37,555 nt of DNA from Veillonella ratti. Its GTDB lineage: Bacteria; Bacillota; Negativicutes; Veillonellales; Veillonellaceae. Positions 24,222 through 34,506 of this stretch are shown here, piece after piece. The stretch is taken from the NCBI RefSeq assembly GCF_003992115.1, contig NZ_RQUX01000023.1, forward strand, positions 1 to 37,555. Direction: 5' to 3'. The first letter of the stretch is position 1, and each line of letters begins with the position of its first letter. The translations under genes and the position numbers were made by a program. A model generated the notes under the pieces. It had not been told where the DNA came from. It did no database searches and saw only the letters and a program-made list of their open reading frames with translations.

Positions 24222-25172
24222 ATGGGAGAAGTAAGTTTGAAAGGCAAGCATTTGCTGGGTTTACAGCATGCTACAAAGGAAGAAATTGAACTTATATTAC
24301 GCGTAGCCAAGAAAATGAAGAAGATCGTCTTATCGGATGATAAGAAATATCCTTTGTTAAAAGGCAAGTCCATCATCAACTTATTCATGGAAAACAGTAC
24401 GCGCACGCGCAGTTCCTTCGAATTAGCCGGGAAATATTTGGGCGCCGACGTTATCAACATCACGAAGAGCGGCAGCTCCATGGCAAAAGGCGAAAGTTTC
24501 CGCGATACTTTGCTTACCGTATCGTACATGGGTACCGATGCTATCGTAATGCGTCACAGTGCGGAAGGGTCCCCGTTATACGCCACTAAAGTGGTTGATC
24601 CGATTATCATCAACGCTGGTGACGGAGCGCACGAACATCCGACCCAGGCTTTACTCGATATGTACTCCATTATCGAACGCAAAGGCACTTTGGAAGGTAA
24701 AAAAATCGTGATTGCCGGCGATATCATGCACAGCCGTGTAGCGCGCAGCGATATTTACGGTTTTACCAAAATGGGCGCCGACGTTCACTTGGTTGGTCCT
24801 CGTACGTTACTCTATCCGGAACTTGCCAAAATGGGCGTAACCATTCACCACGATGTGCGTGAAGCGGTGAAAGATGCCGACGTAATCAACGTATTACGCA
24901 TTCAGTTAGAACGTATTAACTCTGCTTTATATCCGACGAATCGTGAATATGCACGCATCTTCGGTATCAATAAAAATGTGTTGGCCTTGGCCAAAGACGA
25001 TGTGATGGTTATGCATCCGGGTCCTATGAATCGTGGCCTTGAAATTGCTCACGATGTGGCTTACAGCGATGAATCGGCCATTCAGGAACAGGTACGCAAC
25101 GGCGTAGCGGTACGTATGGCTGTATTATACTTGACGATTGTAGGAGGTGACGGCAGTGAACTTGCTGATTAA
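24222..25172 (+). CDS. pyrB: Aspartate carbamoyltransferase catalytic chain
   Basis: A 316-residue ATCase joining carbamoyl phosphate and aspartate in pyrimidine synthesis. The carbamoyl-phosphate loop is FMENSTRTRSSFE, HPTQALLD carries phosphate contacts, and HPGPMNRG is the aspartate-side motif that separates it from ornithine carbamoyltransferase. No pyrI follows. ATG has AAGGAGG in front. It overlaps pyrC by 17 bases. Confidence 0.97.
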   Translation: MGEVSLKGKHLLGLQHATKEEIELILRVAKKMKKIVLSDDKKYPLLKGKSIINLFMENSTRTRSSFELAGKYLGADVINITKSGSSMAKGESFRDTLLTVSYMGTDAIVMRHSAEGSPLYATKVVDPIIINAGDGAHEHPTQALLDMYSIIERKGTLEGKKIVIAGDIMHSRVARSDIYGFTKMGADVHLVGPRTLLYPELAKMGVTIHHDVREAVKDADVINVLRIQLERINSALYPTNREYARIFGINKNVLALAKDDVMVMHPGPMNRGLEIAHDVAYSDESAIQEQVRNGVAVRMAVLYLTIVGGDGSELAD

Positions 25173-26445
25173 GGGTGGAACCATTGTAAATCCGAAAAAA
25201 CAACAACATGAAGTAGCCGATATTTTGGTGAAGGACGGCAAGATTGCCGAAATCGGTCAGAATTTGAGCGCTGACGGCGCTGAAGTATATGATGCAACCG
25301 GCCTTATCGTAACACCGGGCCTCATCGATATGCATACCCATTTGCGTGAACCGGGTCAGGAAGCGAAAGAAGACTTCCACAGCGGGACTCAGGCAGCGGC
25401 TGCCGGCGGTTTTACCCGCATCGCAACCATGGCTAACACCAAACCGGTCGTAGACAATGCCGCTTTGGTTCGCGGTTTGCAAAAACAGGCTGAATTAACC
25501 GGTCTTGTAAAAGTGGAATTCATCGGTGCCGTAAGTAAAAACCTTGAAGGCAAAGAGCTTGCTGAAATGGGCGACATGGCGGAAGCCGGCGTTGTGGGTT
25601 TCTCCGATGACGGTCACTATGTGGAAAGCGCCGCTTTTATGCGCCGCGCTTTGGAATACTCCAGCATGTTCAATAAACCGGTTATCGACCATGCCGAAGA
25701 AGTGAGCCTCACTCATGAAGGTCATATGCACGAAGGTTTCGTAGCCTATGAAATGGGCGTTAAAGGTCGTCCGGCGGTAGCGGAAGACATGGCGGTAGCG
25801 CGTGACCTTCTCCTCGCGCAGATGACGGGCGGTCACATCCACATTGCGCACGTAAGCAGTAAGGATACGGTAGACCAAATCCGTGCGGCTAAAGCGAAAG
25901 GCATTAAAGTAACTTGTGAAGTAACGGCGCAGCATTTATCGTTCACCGATGAATACTTGCGTGAATATAATCCGGCTTTCAAAATGGCACCGCCGATTCG
26001 TTCCGAAGAACATCGTCAGGCCCTTTTAGCAGGCGTTAAAGACGGCACTATCGATGCCATTATTACGGACCACGCACCGCATGCGGAAGAAGAAAAAGAC
26101 GTGGAATTCTGCTGTGCCCCGAACGGCTTCAGCGGCCTTGAAACATCCTTGGCAGCCGTTTTAACACATACGTATAAAACCGGCATTTTGACCTTGGATG
26201 AAATCGTAAATCTCATGAGCGTTCGTCCGGCCGAAATCATGGGCGTTGATGCGGGCGTTTTAGAAGTGGGCAAAACCGCCGATATCACCGTTTTCAGCAC
26301 CGATGAAGAGTGGACGGTAGACCGCAATTTATTCTATACTAAAGGTAAGACGAGTCCGTTTGACGGCATGACCTTAACGGGCAAAGCCAAACTGACGGTT
26401 GTAGATGGTAATATTGTGATGAAAGAGGGAGTTGTGACTCAGTGA
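25156..26445 (+). CDS. pyrC: Dihydroorotase
   Basis: A 429-residue class I dihydroorotase (amidohydrolase barrel), closing carbamoyl aspartate to dihydroorotate. Metal site DMHTHLREPG, bridging region FSDDG, DHAEE, HIAHVSS and the catalytic ITDHAPH. GTG 25156 has GGAGG at eight bases; the GTG at 25147 lies inside that SD and is less likely. It overlaps carA as GTGA. Confidence 0.96.
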   Translation: MNLLIKGGTIVNPKKQQHEVADILVKDGKIAEIGQNLSADGAEVYDATGLIVTPGLIDMHTHLREPGQEAKEDFHSGTQAAAAGGFTRIATMANTKPVVDNAALVRGLQKQAELTGLVKVEFIGAVSKNLEGKELAEMGDMAEAGVVGFSDDGHYVESAAFMRRALEYSSMFNKPVIDHAEEVSLTHEGHMHEGFVAYEMGVKGRPAVAEDMAVARDLLLAQMTGGHIHIAHVSSKDTVDQIRAAKAKGIKVTCEVTAQHLSFTDEYLREYNPAFKMAPPIRSEEHRQALLAGVKDGTIDAIITDHAPHAEEEKDVEFCCAPNGFSGLETSLAAVLTHTYKTGILTLDEIVNLMSVRPAEIMGVDAGVLEVGKTADITVFSTDEEWTVDRNLFYTKGKTSPFDGMTLTGKAKLTVVDGNIVMKEGVVTQ

Positions 26446-27512
26446 AAGGCAAATTAGTATTACAAGATGGCTCCGTATACGAAGGTAAGCTCTTAGGGGC
26501 TAGACCAATCCTCGGCGAAGTTGTATTTAACACCGGTATGACCGGTTACCAAGAAATTTTGACCGACCCTTCGTACGCCGATCAAATTATCACATTGACC
26601 TATCCGCTCATCGGTAACTATGGCGTGTACCGCGATATCGCGCAGGCACCGAAACCATATTGCCGCGGCATGATTGTGGGCGAACTTTGCACCTTCCCAA
26701 GCAATTGGCAAAATGAAGGCTTATTTGAAGAATATTTACGGGCGTATGGCGTACCTTGTCTCTATGATGTAGATACCCGTGCTATTACCCGTAACATTCG
26801 TAACCACGGCGTTATGAAAGGCGTTATCTGCCCGTCCGATACACCGCAGGAACGCATTGTCGCGTTGTTAAAACAGGATTTACCGACCGACCAGGTTATG
26901 CAGGTAACTACCAAGTGGCAAGGTTTTCGCGGTAGTGAAAACGCTGAATACCACGTGGCCGTTTATGACTTCGGGGTTAAAGAAAATATCTTGAAATCCC
27001 TCGAAGCGAGCGGTTGCCGCTTGTCCATTTTCCCGGCTGACACTAAGGCGGAAGACGTATTGGCAGTAAATCCGGACGGCATTTTCTTATCCAACGGACC
27101 GGGGGACCCTTCGGATCTCGGCTACGCCGTTGAAGAAATTAAAAAATTACTCGGCAAGAAACCGATTTTCGGTATCTGTATGGGGCACCAAGTATTGTCC
27201 TTAGCGTTTGGCGGCTCCACCTATAAATTACGTTTCGGTCATCGCGGGTCCAACCATCCGGTTAAAGACCTTCGCACCGGTCGCGTGTACATTACCTCCC
27301 AGAACCACGGCTTTGCGGTAGATGAAAACAGCTTAAAAGACGCTGATATCACGATTACCCATCGCAGTGTGAACGATAACACCGTGGAAGGTATGCGCCA
27401 CAACAGCTTGCCAATCATGTCGGTACAGTATCATCCGGAAGCATCGCCCGGACCGACTGACAACCTTTACTTGTTCGATGAATTCAAAGCAATGATGAAA
27501 GAATATAAATAG
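26442..27512 (+). CDS. carA: Carbamoyl-phosphate synthase small subunit
   Basis: A 356-residue glutaminase subunit. The N-terminal CPSase domain (GEVVFNTGMTGYQEI) is followed by class I amidotransferase motifs: SNGPGDP, the nucleophile in FGICMGHQ, and QYHPEASPGP with the catalytic His and Glu. It hands ammonia to CarB. GTG overlaps the pyrC stop, and carB follows after 13 bases. With carB inside the pyr operon, pyrimidine control by PyrR is expected. Confidence 0.97.
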   Translation: MKGKLVLQDGSVYEGKLLGARPILGEVVFNTGMTGYQEILTDPSYADQIITLTYPLIGNYGVYRDIAQAPKPYCRGMIVGELCTFPSNWQNEGLFEEYLRAYGVPCLYDVDTRAITRNIRNHGVMKGVICPSDTPQERIVALLKQDLPTDQVMQVTTKWQGFRGSENAEYHVAVYDFGVKENILKSLEASGCRLSIFPADTKAEDVLAVNPDGIFLSNGPGDPSDLGYAVEEIKKLLGKKPIFGICMGHQVLSLAFGGSTYKLRFGHRGSNHPVKDLRTGRVYITSQNHGFAVDENSLKDADITITHRSVNDNTVEGMRHNSLPIMSVQYHPEASPGPTDNLYLFDEFKAMMKEYK

Positions 27513-27525
27513 AAAGGGCTGACCA

Positions 27526-30500
27526 ATGACAATGGAAAATAAGAAAATACTCGTTATCGGATCGGGCCCGATTATTATCGGCCAGGCAGCAGAATTTGAC
27601 TATGCCGGTACCCAGGCTTGCCGCTCCCTTCGTGAAGAAGGCTATGAAGTAGTGCTCGTAAACTCCAACCCGGCAACCATCATGACGGACCGCGACATTG
27701 CGGACCGCGTATACATTGAACCAATCAGTTTGGAATTTGTAACGGAAGTTATCCGTAAAGAACGTCCTTATGGTTTGCTCGCCACTTTGGGCGGCCAGGT
27801 AGGCCTCAACGTGGCGGTGGAATTATCCGAAGCGGGTATTCTTGAAAAATACGGCGTAAAATTGTTGGGCACAACCTTAGCGGCTATTAAACAGGCCGAA
27901 GACCGTGAACTTTTCAAAGAAGCCATGGAACGCATCAACCAACCGGTACCGGAAAGTGATATTTTCAGCGACGTAGATAAAGCCGTTGAATTTGCCAATA
28001 AAATCGGTTATCCGATTATCATTCGTCCGGCTTACACCTTAGGTGGTACGGGCGGCGGCATTGCAGCTAACGAAGAAGAAATGTACATGATTGCCCTTCG
28101 CGGCATCAAACTTAGCCCGATTCATCAGATTCTCGTTGAACGCTCGGTAGCGGGCTGGAAAGAAGTGGAATACGAAGTTATGCGCGACAGTGCGGACAAC
28201 TGCATTATCGTATGTAACATGGAAAATATCGACCCGGTAGGGGTTCACACAGGGGACTCCATCGTTGTGGCACCGAGCCAGACGTTAAACGATATTCAGT
28301 ACCAAATGCTTCGTACGGCGTCGGTAGATATCATTCGCTACCTTGAAATCGAAGGGGGCTGTAACGTACAGTACGCCTTGGATCCGTACAGCAACCAGTA
28401 CTATGTAATCGAAGTAAATCCGCGTGTATCCCGTTCGTCCGCATTGGCGTCGAAAGCAACGGGCTATCCGATTGCCAAAGTGGCCGCCAAAGTAGCCCTC
28501 GGCATGACGTTGGACAGCATCACTAACGCCGTTACCGGTGAAACGAAAGCTTGCTTCGAACCTTCCCTTGACTATGTGGTAACGAAATTCCCGCGTTGGC
28601 CGTTTGAAAAATTCAACTTGGCCGATCGTACTTTGGGTACTCAGATGAAGGCCACCGGTGAAGTTATGGCTATTGACCGCACCTTGGAAGGCTCCCTTTT
28701 GAAAGCCATCCGCTCCTTGGAAATCGGTCTTGACCATATTGAGCTCAAAAAGATTGCTCACGAAACTCCGGAACAGCTTATCGAACGCCTTCGTTTGGTA
28801 GATGATGAACGCATTTACGTAGTGGCTCAGGCTCTTCGTGCGGGCATCAGCGTGGAAAAAATCCACTTCATTACGAAAATCGACATGTTCTTCATCAATA
28901 AGATTAAGAACATCGTAACCTTAGAAAAGAAATTGGCGTCCGAAGGGATTACGGAAGACAATCTTCGTCAGGCAAAACGCTACAGCATGCCGGACAAAGT
29001 TATTGCCCGTTATGCCAATGTAACGGCTGACGACGTATTGGCTAAACGTCAGGACATGAAATTATTCCCAACCTACAAATATGTAGATACTTGTGCGGCT
29101 GAATTCGAAGCCCATACGCCATACTACTACAGTGCCTATGCTATGGAAGACGAAGTTGTGCCTCGCGGTGAAAACAGCGTTATCGTACTCGGCTCCGGTC
29201 CGATTCGTATCGGTCAGGGCGTAGAGTTCGACTACTGCTCGGTTCATTCCTCTTGGGCCCTTCGCAAAGCAGGCAAACAGTCTATCATCATCAATAACAA
29301 TCCGGAAACAGTAAGTACGGACTTTGATACATCGGACAGCTTGTATTTCGAACCACTTACTGTGGAAGACGTTATGGAAGTTATCCGTAAAGAAAACCCA
29401 ATCGGTGTTATCGCTCAGTTCGGCGGTCAGACAGCTATTAACTTGGCAGGTCCTTTGGCTGAACGGGGTGTAAAAATCCTTGGTACATCCGTTGACAGCA
29501 TCGACATGGCGGAAGACCGTGAACGTTTCGATGCCTTGTTGGCCGAACTCGGTATTCCGCGTCCTGTAGGGGCGTTGGTAACGAGCCATGAAGAAGCGTT
29601 GGCTGCGGCTCAGCGTTTATCTTATCCGCTCATCGTGCGTCCGTCCTATGTACTCGGCGGCCGTGCTATGGAAATCGTGTACAACGATAAAGAACTTGAT
29701 GTGTACATGAAAGAAGCGGTAGTGGCATCCAAAGATCATCCGGTACTTATCGACCGTTATATGGTGGGTATGGAAGTGGAAGTTGACGCCATCGCCGACG
29801 GTGAAGACGTATGCATTCCGGGCATTATGGAACAGATCGAACGGGCCGGCGTTCACTCCGGTGACTCCATTGCGGTATATCCGGCTCAGCATTTATCCGA
29901 AGAAATTACGAACCAAATCGTTGATTACACCCAGCGTATTGCGCGTGGTTTGAATGTAAAAGGTATCGTAAACATTCAGTACATCGTAGCTAACGGTGAA
30001 CTCAATGTTATCGAAGTTAACCCGCGTTCCAGCCGTACTGTACCGTTCATCAGTAAAGTTACGGGCATCAACATGATTGAATATGCAACGCGCATTGCTC
30101 TCGGTGAAACGATTAAATCCATGGGCTTACCGACCGGTTTGGTACCGGCTAAAGATTATGTAGCCGTTAAAGCGCCGGTATTCTCGTTCTCCAAAATGGG
30201 TCTCGTAGAAATCGCCTTGGGACCTGAAATGAAATCCACCGGTGAAGTTATGGGTATCGGTCGCACCTATTCGGAATCCTTGTTCAAAGCTATTCATGGC
30301 GCCAACATGCGCATCCCTGAAAAAGGCCATATCCTCATGACCGTAGCGGACCGCGATAAAGAAGAAGCAGCACGTCTTGCTAAAGGCTTTATCGACCTCG
30401 GTTACCACATTCAGGCAACCGGCGGTACGGGCAAATACTTTGAAGAACATGGTATTCCATGTGTGATTGTTAATAAGATTCACGAAGGTCAAAACAACTG

Positions 30501-30729
30501 TGCCGACTTGATCCGTCGCGGTGAAGTTGACTTGATGTTGAATACCTTGACCTATGGTAAACGCCCTGAACGCGAAGGTTTCCAACTTCGTCGTTTGGCC
30601 GTTGAAATGGGCACACCTTGCTTGACCTCCTTGGATACGGCGCGTGAAGTATTGCGTGTAGTAGCCGGTCGAGCTAACGAAGAAATTAAGATTGAAGTCG
30701 AAGCGTTACAAGATTTTGAGATGGAGTGA
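27526..30729 (+). CDS. carB: Carbamoyl-phosphate synthase large subunit
   Basis: A 1067-residue synthase with two homologous ATP-grasp halves: [17 protein letters not shown] starts the first and [17 protein letters not shown] the second. Each has its grasp motif ([23 protein letters not shown]) and Mg site ([22 protein letters not shown]). The C-terminal domain (about 930-1067, MGF-like [13 protein letters not shown]) is the allosteric region. Full length. It overlaps the pyrK frame region by none of the coding part; pyrK begins eight bases after its stop. Confidence 0.98.
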   Translation: MTMENKKILVIGSGPIIIGQAAEFDYAGTQACRSLREEGYEVVLVNSNPATIMTDRDIADRVYIEPISLEFVTEVIRKERPYGLLATLGGQVGLNVAVELSEAGILEKYGVKLLGTTLAAIKQAEDRELFKEAMERINQPVPESDIFSDVDKAVEFANKIGYPIIIRPAYTLGGTGGGIAANEEEMYMIALRGIKLSPIHQILVERSVAGWKEVEYEVMRDSADNCIIVCNMENIDPVGVHTGDSIVVAPSQTLNDIQYQMLRTASVDIIRYLEIEGGCNVQYALDPYSNQYYVIEVNPRVSRSSALASKATGYPIAKVAAKVALGMTLDSITNAVTGETKACFEPSLDYVVTKFPRWPFEKFNLADRTLGTQMKATGEVMAIDRTLEGSLLKAIRSLEIGLDHIELKKIAHETPEQLIERLRLVDDERIYVVAQALRAGISVEKIHFITKIDMFFINKIKNIVTLEKKLASEGITEDNLRQAKRYSMPDKVIARYANVTADDVLAKRQDMKLFPTYKYVDTCAAEFEAHTPYYYSAYAMEDEVVPRGENSVIVLGSGPIRIGQGVEFDYCSVHSSWALRKAGKQSIIINNNPETVSTDFDTSDSLYFEPLTVEDVMEVIRKENPIGVIAQFGGQTAINLAGPLAERGVKILGTSVDSIDMAEDRERFDALLAELGIPRPVGALVTSHEEALAAAQRLSYPLIVRPSYVLGGRAMEIVYNDKELDVYMKEAVVASKDHPVLIDRYMVGMEVEVDAIADGEDVCIPGIMEQIERAGVHSGDSIAVYPAQHLSEEITNQIVDYTQRIARGLNVKGIVNIQYIVANGELNVIEVNPRSSRTVPFISKVTGINMIEYATRIALGETIKSMGLPTGLVPAKDYVAVKAPVFSFSKMGLVEIALGPEMKSTGEVMGIGRTYSESLFKAIHGANMRIPEKGHILMTVADRDKEEAARLAKGFIDLGYHIQATGGTGKYFEEHGIPCVIVNKIHEGQNNCADLIRRGEVDLMLNTLTYGKRPEREGFQLRRLAVEMGTPCLTSLDTAREVLRVVAGRANEEIKIEVEALQDFEME

Positions 30730-30737
30730 TACACGCA

Positions 30738-31715
30738 ATGAGCGGTTATGTAGAAATGGCGCGAGTGCTCCGCAATGAGCAAATTGGTGCCGATGTATGG
30801 ATTATGGATCTGTATGCACCGAAACAGGCCGCTGAAGCGGAAGTAGGCCAATTTTGTAATGTACGTGTAACCGGCGGCACGGCGCCTTTATTGCGCCGTC
30901 CCATCAGTTATGCCGGTTTTGATAAAATTGAAGGTACCATTACGCTCCTGTATCGTGTAGTGGGTACCGGTACGGACATGATGACGCACCTCAAGGAAGG
31001 GGACACCCTCGATTGTTTGGGGCCTTTGGGCAGTCGTTTTGAAATGACCGACAACATGCTCCTCGTGGGCGGTGGCGTCGGCATTGCGCCGATGCTCTGC
31101 ATTGCGTCAAAATTGAACGAAATTGAAGATACAACTCGTTACACCAATGAGGAAGACGAAACAGTAATTAAACCGGTGGCGGCTAAAAAAGCAACCGTTG
31201 TGCTCGGTTTCCGCAATGAATCGGAAACCTTCTGGGCCGATTTGTTTAAAGCTTATGACGTGCCGGTGTATGTGACCACCGATGACGGCTCTGTAGGGAC
31301 CAAAGGGTTCCCGACAGCTATTATGCCGGAACTCATTCAGTCTGAACGCGGTGAAATAGCGCGTCAGTTAACGCCGTTTTTACACGGTGAAGCGGCCGGT
31401 GAACATGCGGTAGGCGCTGAAGTTGCTGCTAATGCTGAGAATACAGCTGCAGCTACTCAGACCGAATCTTCTGAAAAAGTGGCCAGCATTGGCTTTACGA
31501 GCGTGTTAACTTGCGGTCCGACCCCAATGATGAAAGGCGTTGCGAAAGTAGCGTCCGAATTCAGCGTGCCTTGCCAAGTATCCCTGGAAGAACGCATGGG
31601 TTGCGGCACCGGCGGCTGTTTAGGTTGCGGCTGTGACGGTCGTGGCGGCAAGCGTTACAAAGTATGTAAGGACGGCCCTGTATTTGCCGCTGAGGAGGTG
31701 TTTTTCAATGAGTAA
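30738..31715 (+). CDS. pyrK: Dihydroorotate dehydrogenase B electron-transfer subunit
   Basis: A 325-residue PyrK carrying FAD and a [2Fe-2S] cluster that passes electrons from dihydroorotate to NAD+. The flavin motif RRPISYAGF, LVGGGVGIAPM for the pyridine nucleotide, and the cluster CGTGGCLGCGC...C near the end are visible. It is longer than the roughly 260-residue family norm because of an Ala/Glu/Thr-rich insert (about 210-250, GEAAGEHAVGAEVAANAEN). ATG 30738 follows GGAG. Its end overlaps pyrD by eight bases. Confidence 0.95.
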   Translation: MSGYVEMARVLRNEQIGADVWIMDLYAPKQAAEAEVGQFCNVRVTGGTAPLLRRPISYAGFDKIEGTITLLYRVVGTGTDMMTHLKEGDTLDCLGPLGSRFEMTDNMLLVGGGVGIAPMLCIASKLNEIEDTTRYTNEEDETVIKPVAAKKATVVLGFRNESETFWADLFKAYDVPVYVTTDDGSVGTKGFPTAIMPELIQSERGEIARQLTPFLHGEAAGEHAVGAEVAANAENTAAATQTESSEKVASIGFTSVLTCGPTPMMKGVAKVASEFSVPCQVSLEERMGCGTGGCLGCGCDGRGGKRYKVCKDGPVFAAEEVFFNE

Positions 31716-32748
31716 TACCTCAGATACTAAGATGCATGCAAATCACGGTGCTGACGCCAATTTGCACGGTGAAAAAGACTATCAGACCATGGACCACAGC
31801 AAAGATTTGAACGGTAAAAAGCCGTCTTATAAAGATTTGGCTGTTGAATTCTGCGGCATTAAGATGAAGAATCCGATTGTGGCGGCTTCCGGCACCTTAG
31901 GTTTCGGCTTTGAATATGGCGATTATCTTGACCTCAGTAACGAAGTGGGCGCCATTTCGGTGAAAGGCTTAACGCCGACGCCACGCAACGGTAATCCGGG
32001 TACCCGCATTGCGGAAACACCGTCCGGTGTGCTGAACTGTATCGGTTTGGAAAATCCCGGTGCAGAAGCATTTGTACGGGATATTTTACCGGAATTAAAG
32101 CAATACGATGTGCCAATTTTGGCAAATATTTCGGCAGCCGATGTGGAAGGGTATGCCTTCATGGCGAAGACTTTGTCCGTGCCGGGCATTGCGGGCCTTG
32201 AAGTTAATATCAGCTGTCCGAACGTTAAAAACGGCGGCATGGCCTTTGGCGTGTGCGCTGAATCGGCGGCGGCCGTTTGTAAAACCGTTCGAGAAAACAC
32301 GGATTTGCCGGTTATTATGAAATTGTCGCCAAACGTAACGGACATCGTGGAAATTGCGACGGCCGTTAAAGAAGCCGGTGCTGACGGATTATGCCTCATT
32401 AACACCTTGCTTGGTATGGCGATTGATATTAAAACACGTCGTCCCGTACTCGGTAACTTGTACGGCGGTTTATCCGGCCCGGCCGTTAAACCGGTGGCCC
32501 TTCGCTTGGTGCATCAGGTGGCGCAAGCCATCAACTTGCCGATTATGGGCATGGGCGGTATCATGACGGGTACTGATGCTATTGAATTCATGTTGGCCGG
32601 TGCGGATATCGTATCAGTCGGTACGGCAACCATGGTTGATCCATGTGCCATCGGTAACATTGCTCGTGAAATGCATGAATACTGCGAAGCAAGCGGACTT
32701 AGCCATGTGAATGAAATCGTAGGCGCATTGGAACCGTATAGATTTTAA
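31708..32748 (+). CDS. pyrD: Dihydroorotate dehydrogenase B catalytic subunit
   Basis: A 346-residue class 1B dihydroorotate dehydrogenase, partner of PyrK. The catalytic Cys is in NISCPNVKNGG; FMN contacts appear in AASGTLGFG, IMKLSPN and GMGGI, and substrate Asn in INTLLGM. The first 43 residues are a polar, His-bearing extension (MHANHGADANLHGEKD) absent from typical 300-310-residue members. ATG 31708 has GAGGAGG in front, so the extension is translated. The operon ends here; pyrE/pyrF are not adjacent. Confidence 0.96.
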   Translation: MSNTSDTKMHANHGADANLHGEKDYQTMDHSKDLNGKKPSYKDLAVEFCGIKMKNPIVAASGTLGFGFEYGDYLDLSNEVGAISVKGLTPTPRNGNPGTRIAETPSGVLNCIGLENPGAEAFVRDILPELKQYDVPILANISAADVEGYAFMAKTLSVPGIAGLEVNISCPNVKNGGMAFGVCAESAAAVCKTVRENTDLPVIMKLSPNVTDIVEIATAVKEAGADGLCLINTLLGMAIDIKTRRPVLGNLYGGLSGPAVKPVALRLVHQVAQAINLPIMGMGGIMTGTDAIEFMLAGADIVSVGTATMVDPCAIGNIAREMHEYCEASGLSHVNEIVGALEPYRF

Positions 32749-32796
32749 GCTTTAGAAACTTTAAGAGAGTTTGAACTGCATATAGAGAGAATAAAA

Positions 32797-32827
32797 GGTG
32801 CGAGATGAAAATCTCGTGCCTTTTTTG
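32797..32827 (+). terminator. Terminator of the pyr operon
   Basis: A 10-bp stem GGTGCGAGAT / ATCTCGTGCC (two wobble pairs) with a GAAA loop is followed by six T. Confidence 0.93.
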
Positions 32828-32972
32828 CGTCATAATAAGCAAATTTTTTGTGAATAATATGGGCTTTATGAATATTAATTAGCTTACAGCTTATGAGTTG
32901 GAGAATATCTTCAACCGGTGATATAATATTAAGATAGAGATAAATTGGTAGATTGGTAGGAAGGTGACTATC

Positions 32973-33422
32973 ATGGAATATAACAGTATTGCGGTAGGAC
33001 GGGCAGCCTTGCAATTGGCGATTACAGAATCGCGTCAAAAAGAACAGGAATTACGCAAAGAATTACAGGAAAAAGGAATTCGATCCGTGGCGGTTGACTT
33101 TGGTGGTCAATTCGTGCAGTCCATTCCTAAAATTATAGAACATGCCGTTGTGGCGGCTCAGCGTCAAAAAGTAGTAGCCGATAATCATATCGGCGAAGGG
33201 GCCGTTATCGGGGCAACTCAAGAAGCATTGGAACAATTAAAACGTAAAGCAATCGGGCTTAATGTGGGCGGTAAAATCGGTATTGCCCGCTATCGTGAAC
33301 ACATCAGCGTGGCCATTTATGTGGGCGTCGGTATTTTGCATTTGAACGAAATCGCCGTAGCCATTGCCCATAGAAGCTTGCCGGCTAGAGAAGATGAAGT
33401 GGGGCAGAAAAGCGTAGAATAA
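32973..33422 (+). CDS. hutP: HutP-family RNA-binding antiterminator
   Basis: A 149-residue HutP-like protein. The family core is plain: HIGEGAVIGATQEALEQ, AIGLNVGGKIGIAR and the end HLNEIAVAIAHRSLP. In Bacillus HutP binds histidine and Mg2+, then UAG-type triplets in the hut leader, and prevents termination. Here no hut genes are near, so the target is unknown. ATG 32973 follows GGAAGGTG; the GTG at 32964 lies within that SD. Next comes a glycosyltransferase after 31 bases, so the two could be co-transcribed. Confidence 0.92.
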   Translation: MEYNSIAVGRAALQLAITESRQKEQELRKELQEKGIRSVAVDFGGQFVQSIPKIIEHAVVAAQRQKVVADNHIGEGAVIGATQEALEQLKRKAIGLNVGGKIGIARYREHISVAIYVGVGILHLNEIAVAIAHRSLPAREDEVGQKSVE

Positions 33423-33453
33423 AAATTAATTTTAAGGTTATAGGTGAATATAT

Positions 33454-34467
33454 ATGAAAACATTTGCAGCAGATTTTTTTAATATTGAGAATTTTATAAA
33501 AGAACGAATAGATTTTAATTATTCGACCACCGACGAAGGTGCGTATCATATAGCCTATAATGTTAATGATGGTTTTATTCATATTATGGGGGTATCTATA
33601 GTTTCCGTATTAGAAAATAACAAAAGCCAGAATTTTGTGTTTCATATTTTTGTGGATAGCTATAGTCAAAAAAATATAGAAAGAATTGAATCAATGGCAA
33701 AGCAATGGCAGTGTCATTGTATTGTGTATTTATTGCATATGGAACCATTTAATGATTTTCATATTAAGGTGGAACGTTTTTCACGAATTACTTATGCTCG
33801 AATCTATATGCCCAAAGTGATTCATAATCTTACGGATCGTGTTATTTATTTAGATGCGGATACAATGGTTTGTGATTCATTGCATGAACTGTGGAATATG
33901 GATTTACAAGGATATGCTATAGGTGCAGTGTCTGATGTTCCGGAAACAGTTGATTTTCGAAGCAAATATTTAAAATTAAAATCAGGAAAATATTTTAATG
34001 ATGGAGTCATGGTGATTAATGTTCGGCAGTGGGAGGAAAACTCTATTACAGAAAGGGCATTTTCCTATCAAAACGAACCAAGAAGTCGATTTAAAGGCCA
34101 AGATCAAGATATAATGAATTTAGTTGTTGACGGTGATTTATATTTTTTGCCAGTGACCTATAATGCTTATGGTGGAGGATATGGCTATGAAGAAAAAGTG
34201 TATATTGCTCATTGGTCAGGGCGTCGTAAACCATGGCAGATGGTGATTACTGATTTTGATGAGAAGTGGCGTCATTATAATGCATTAGCACCATGGGATA
34301 CCATAATTAATATTTTGCCGGAAAGAAAACCTGAAAATTATCATGACTTTAAAGAATGGGGGCATCATAATAAATCAAAAGGTAATTATGTCAAATATTT
34401 AGAAGGTATTTTTTGGTATAGCGTGTTGCGCGTATTTTATAAATTGGGCGGCAAAAAGAAGAATTAA
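33454..34467 (+). CDS. GT8-family glycosyltransferase 1
   Basis: A 337-residue retaining glycosyltransferase of family 8 (RfaJ/GspA type). The nucleotide-sugar start VSIVSVLENN, the metal motif YLDADT (D134, D136), the acceptor-side YFNDGVMVINVRQW and the closing HWSGRRKPW are all present. It transfers glucose or galactose, probably in LPS core or capsule assembly at the inner face of the membrane. The DNA is clearly more AT-rich than that of the pyr operon. ATG with AGGTG spaced nine bases. Confidence 0.9.
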   Translation: MKTFAADFFNIENFIKERIDFNYSTTDEGAYHIAYNVNDGFIHIMGVSIVSVLENNKSQNFVFHIFVDSYSQKNIERIESMAKQWQCHCIVYLLHMEPFNDFHIKVERFSRITYARIYMPKVIHNLTDRVIYLDADTMVCDSLHELWNMDLQGYAIGAVSDVPETVDFRSKYLKLKSGKYFNDGVMVINVRQWEENSITERAFSYQNEPRSRFKGQDQDIMNLVVDGDLYFLPVTYNAYGGGYGYEEKVYIAHWSGRRKPWQMVITDFDEKWRHYNALAPWDTIINILPERKPENYHDFKEWGHHNKSKGNYVKYLEGIFWYSVLRVFYKLGGKKKN

Positions 34468-34506
34468 TGGGTTGATATTTAGTATTTTAATTAAAGGGTG
34501 AGGCAG

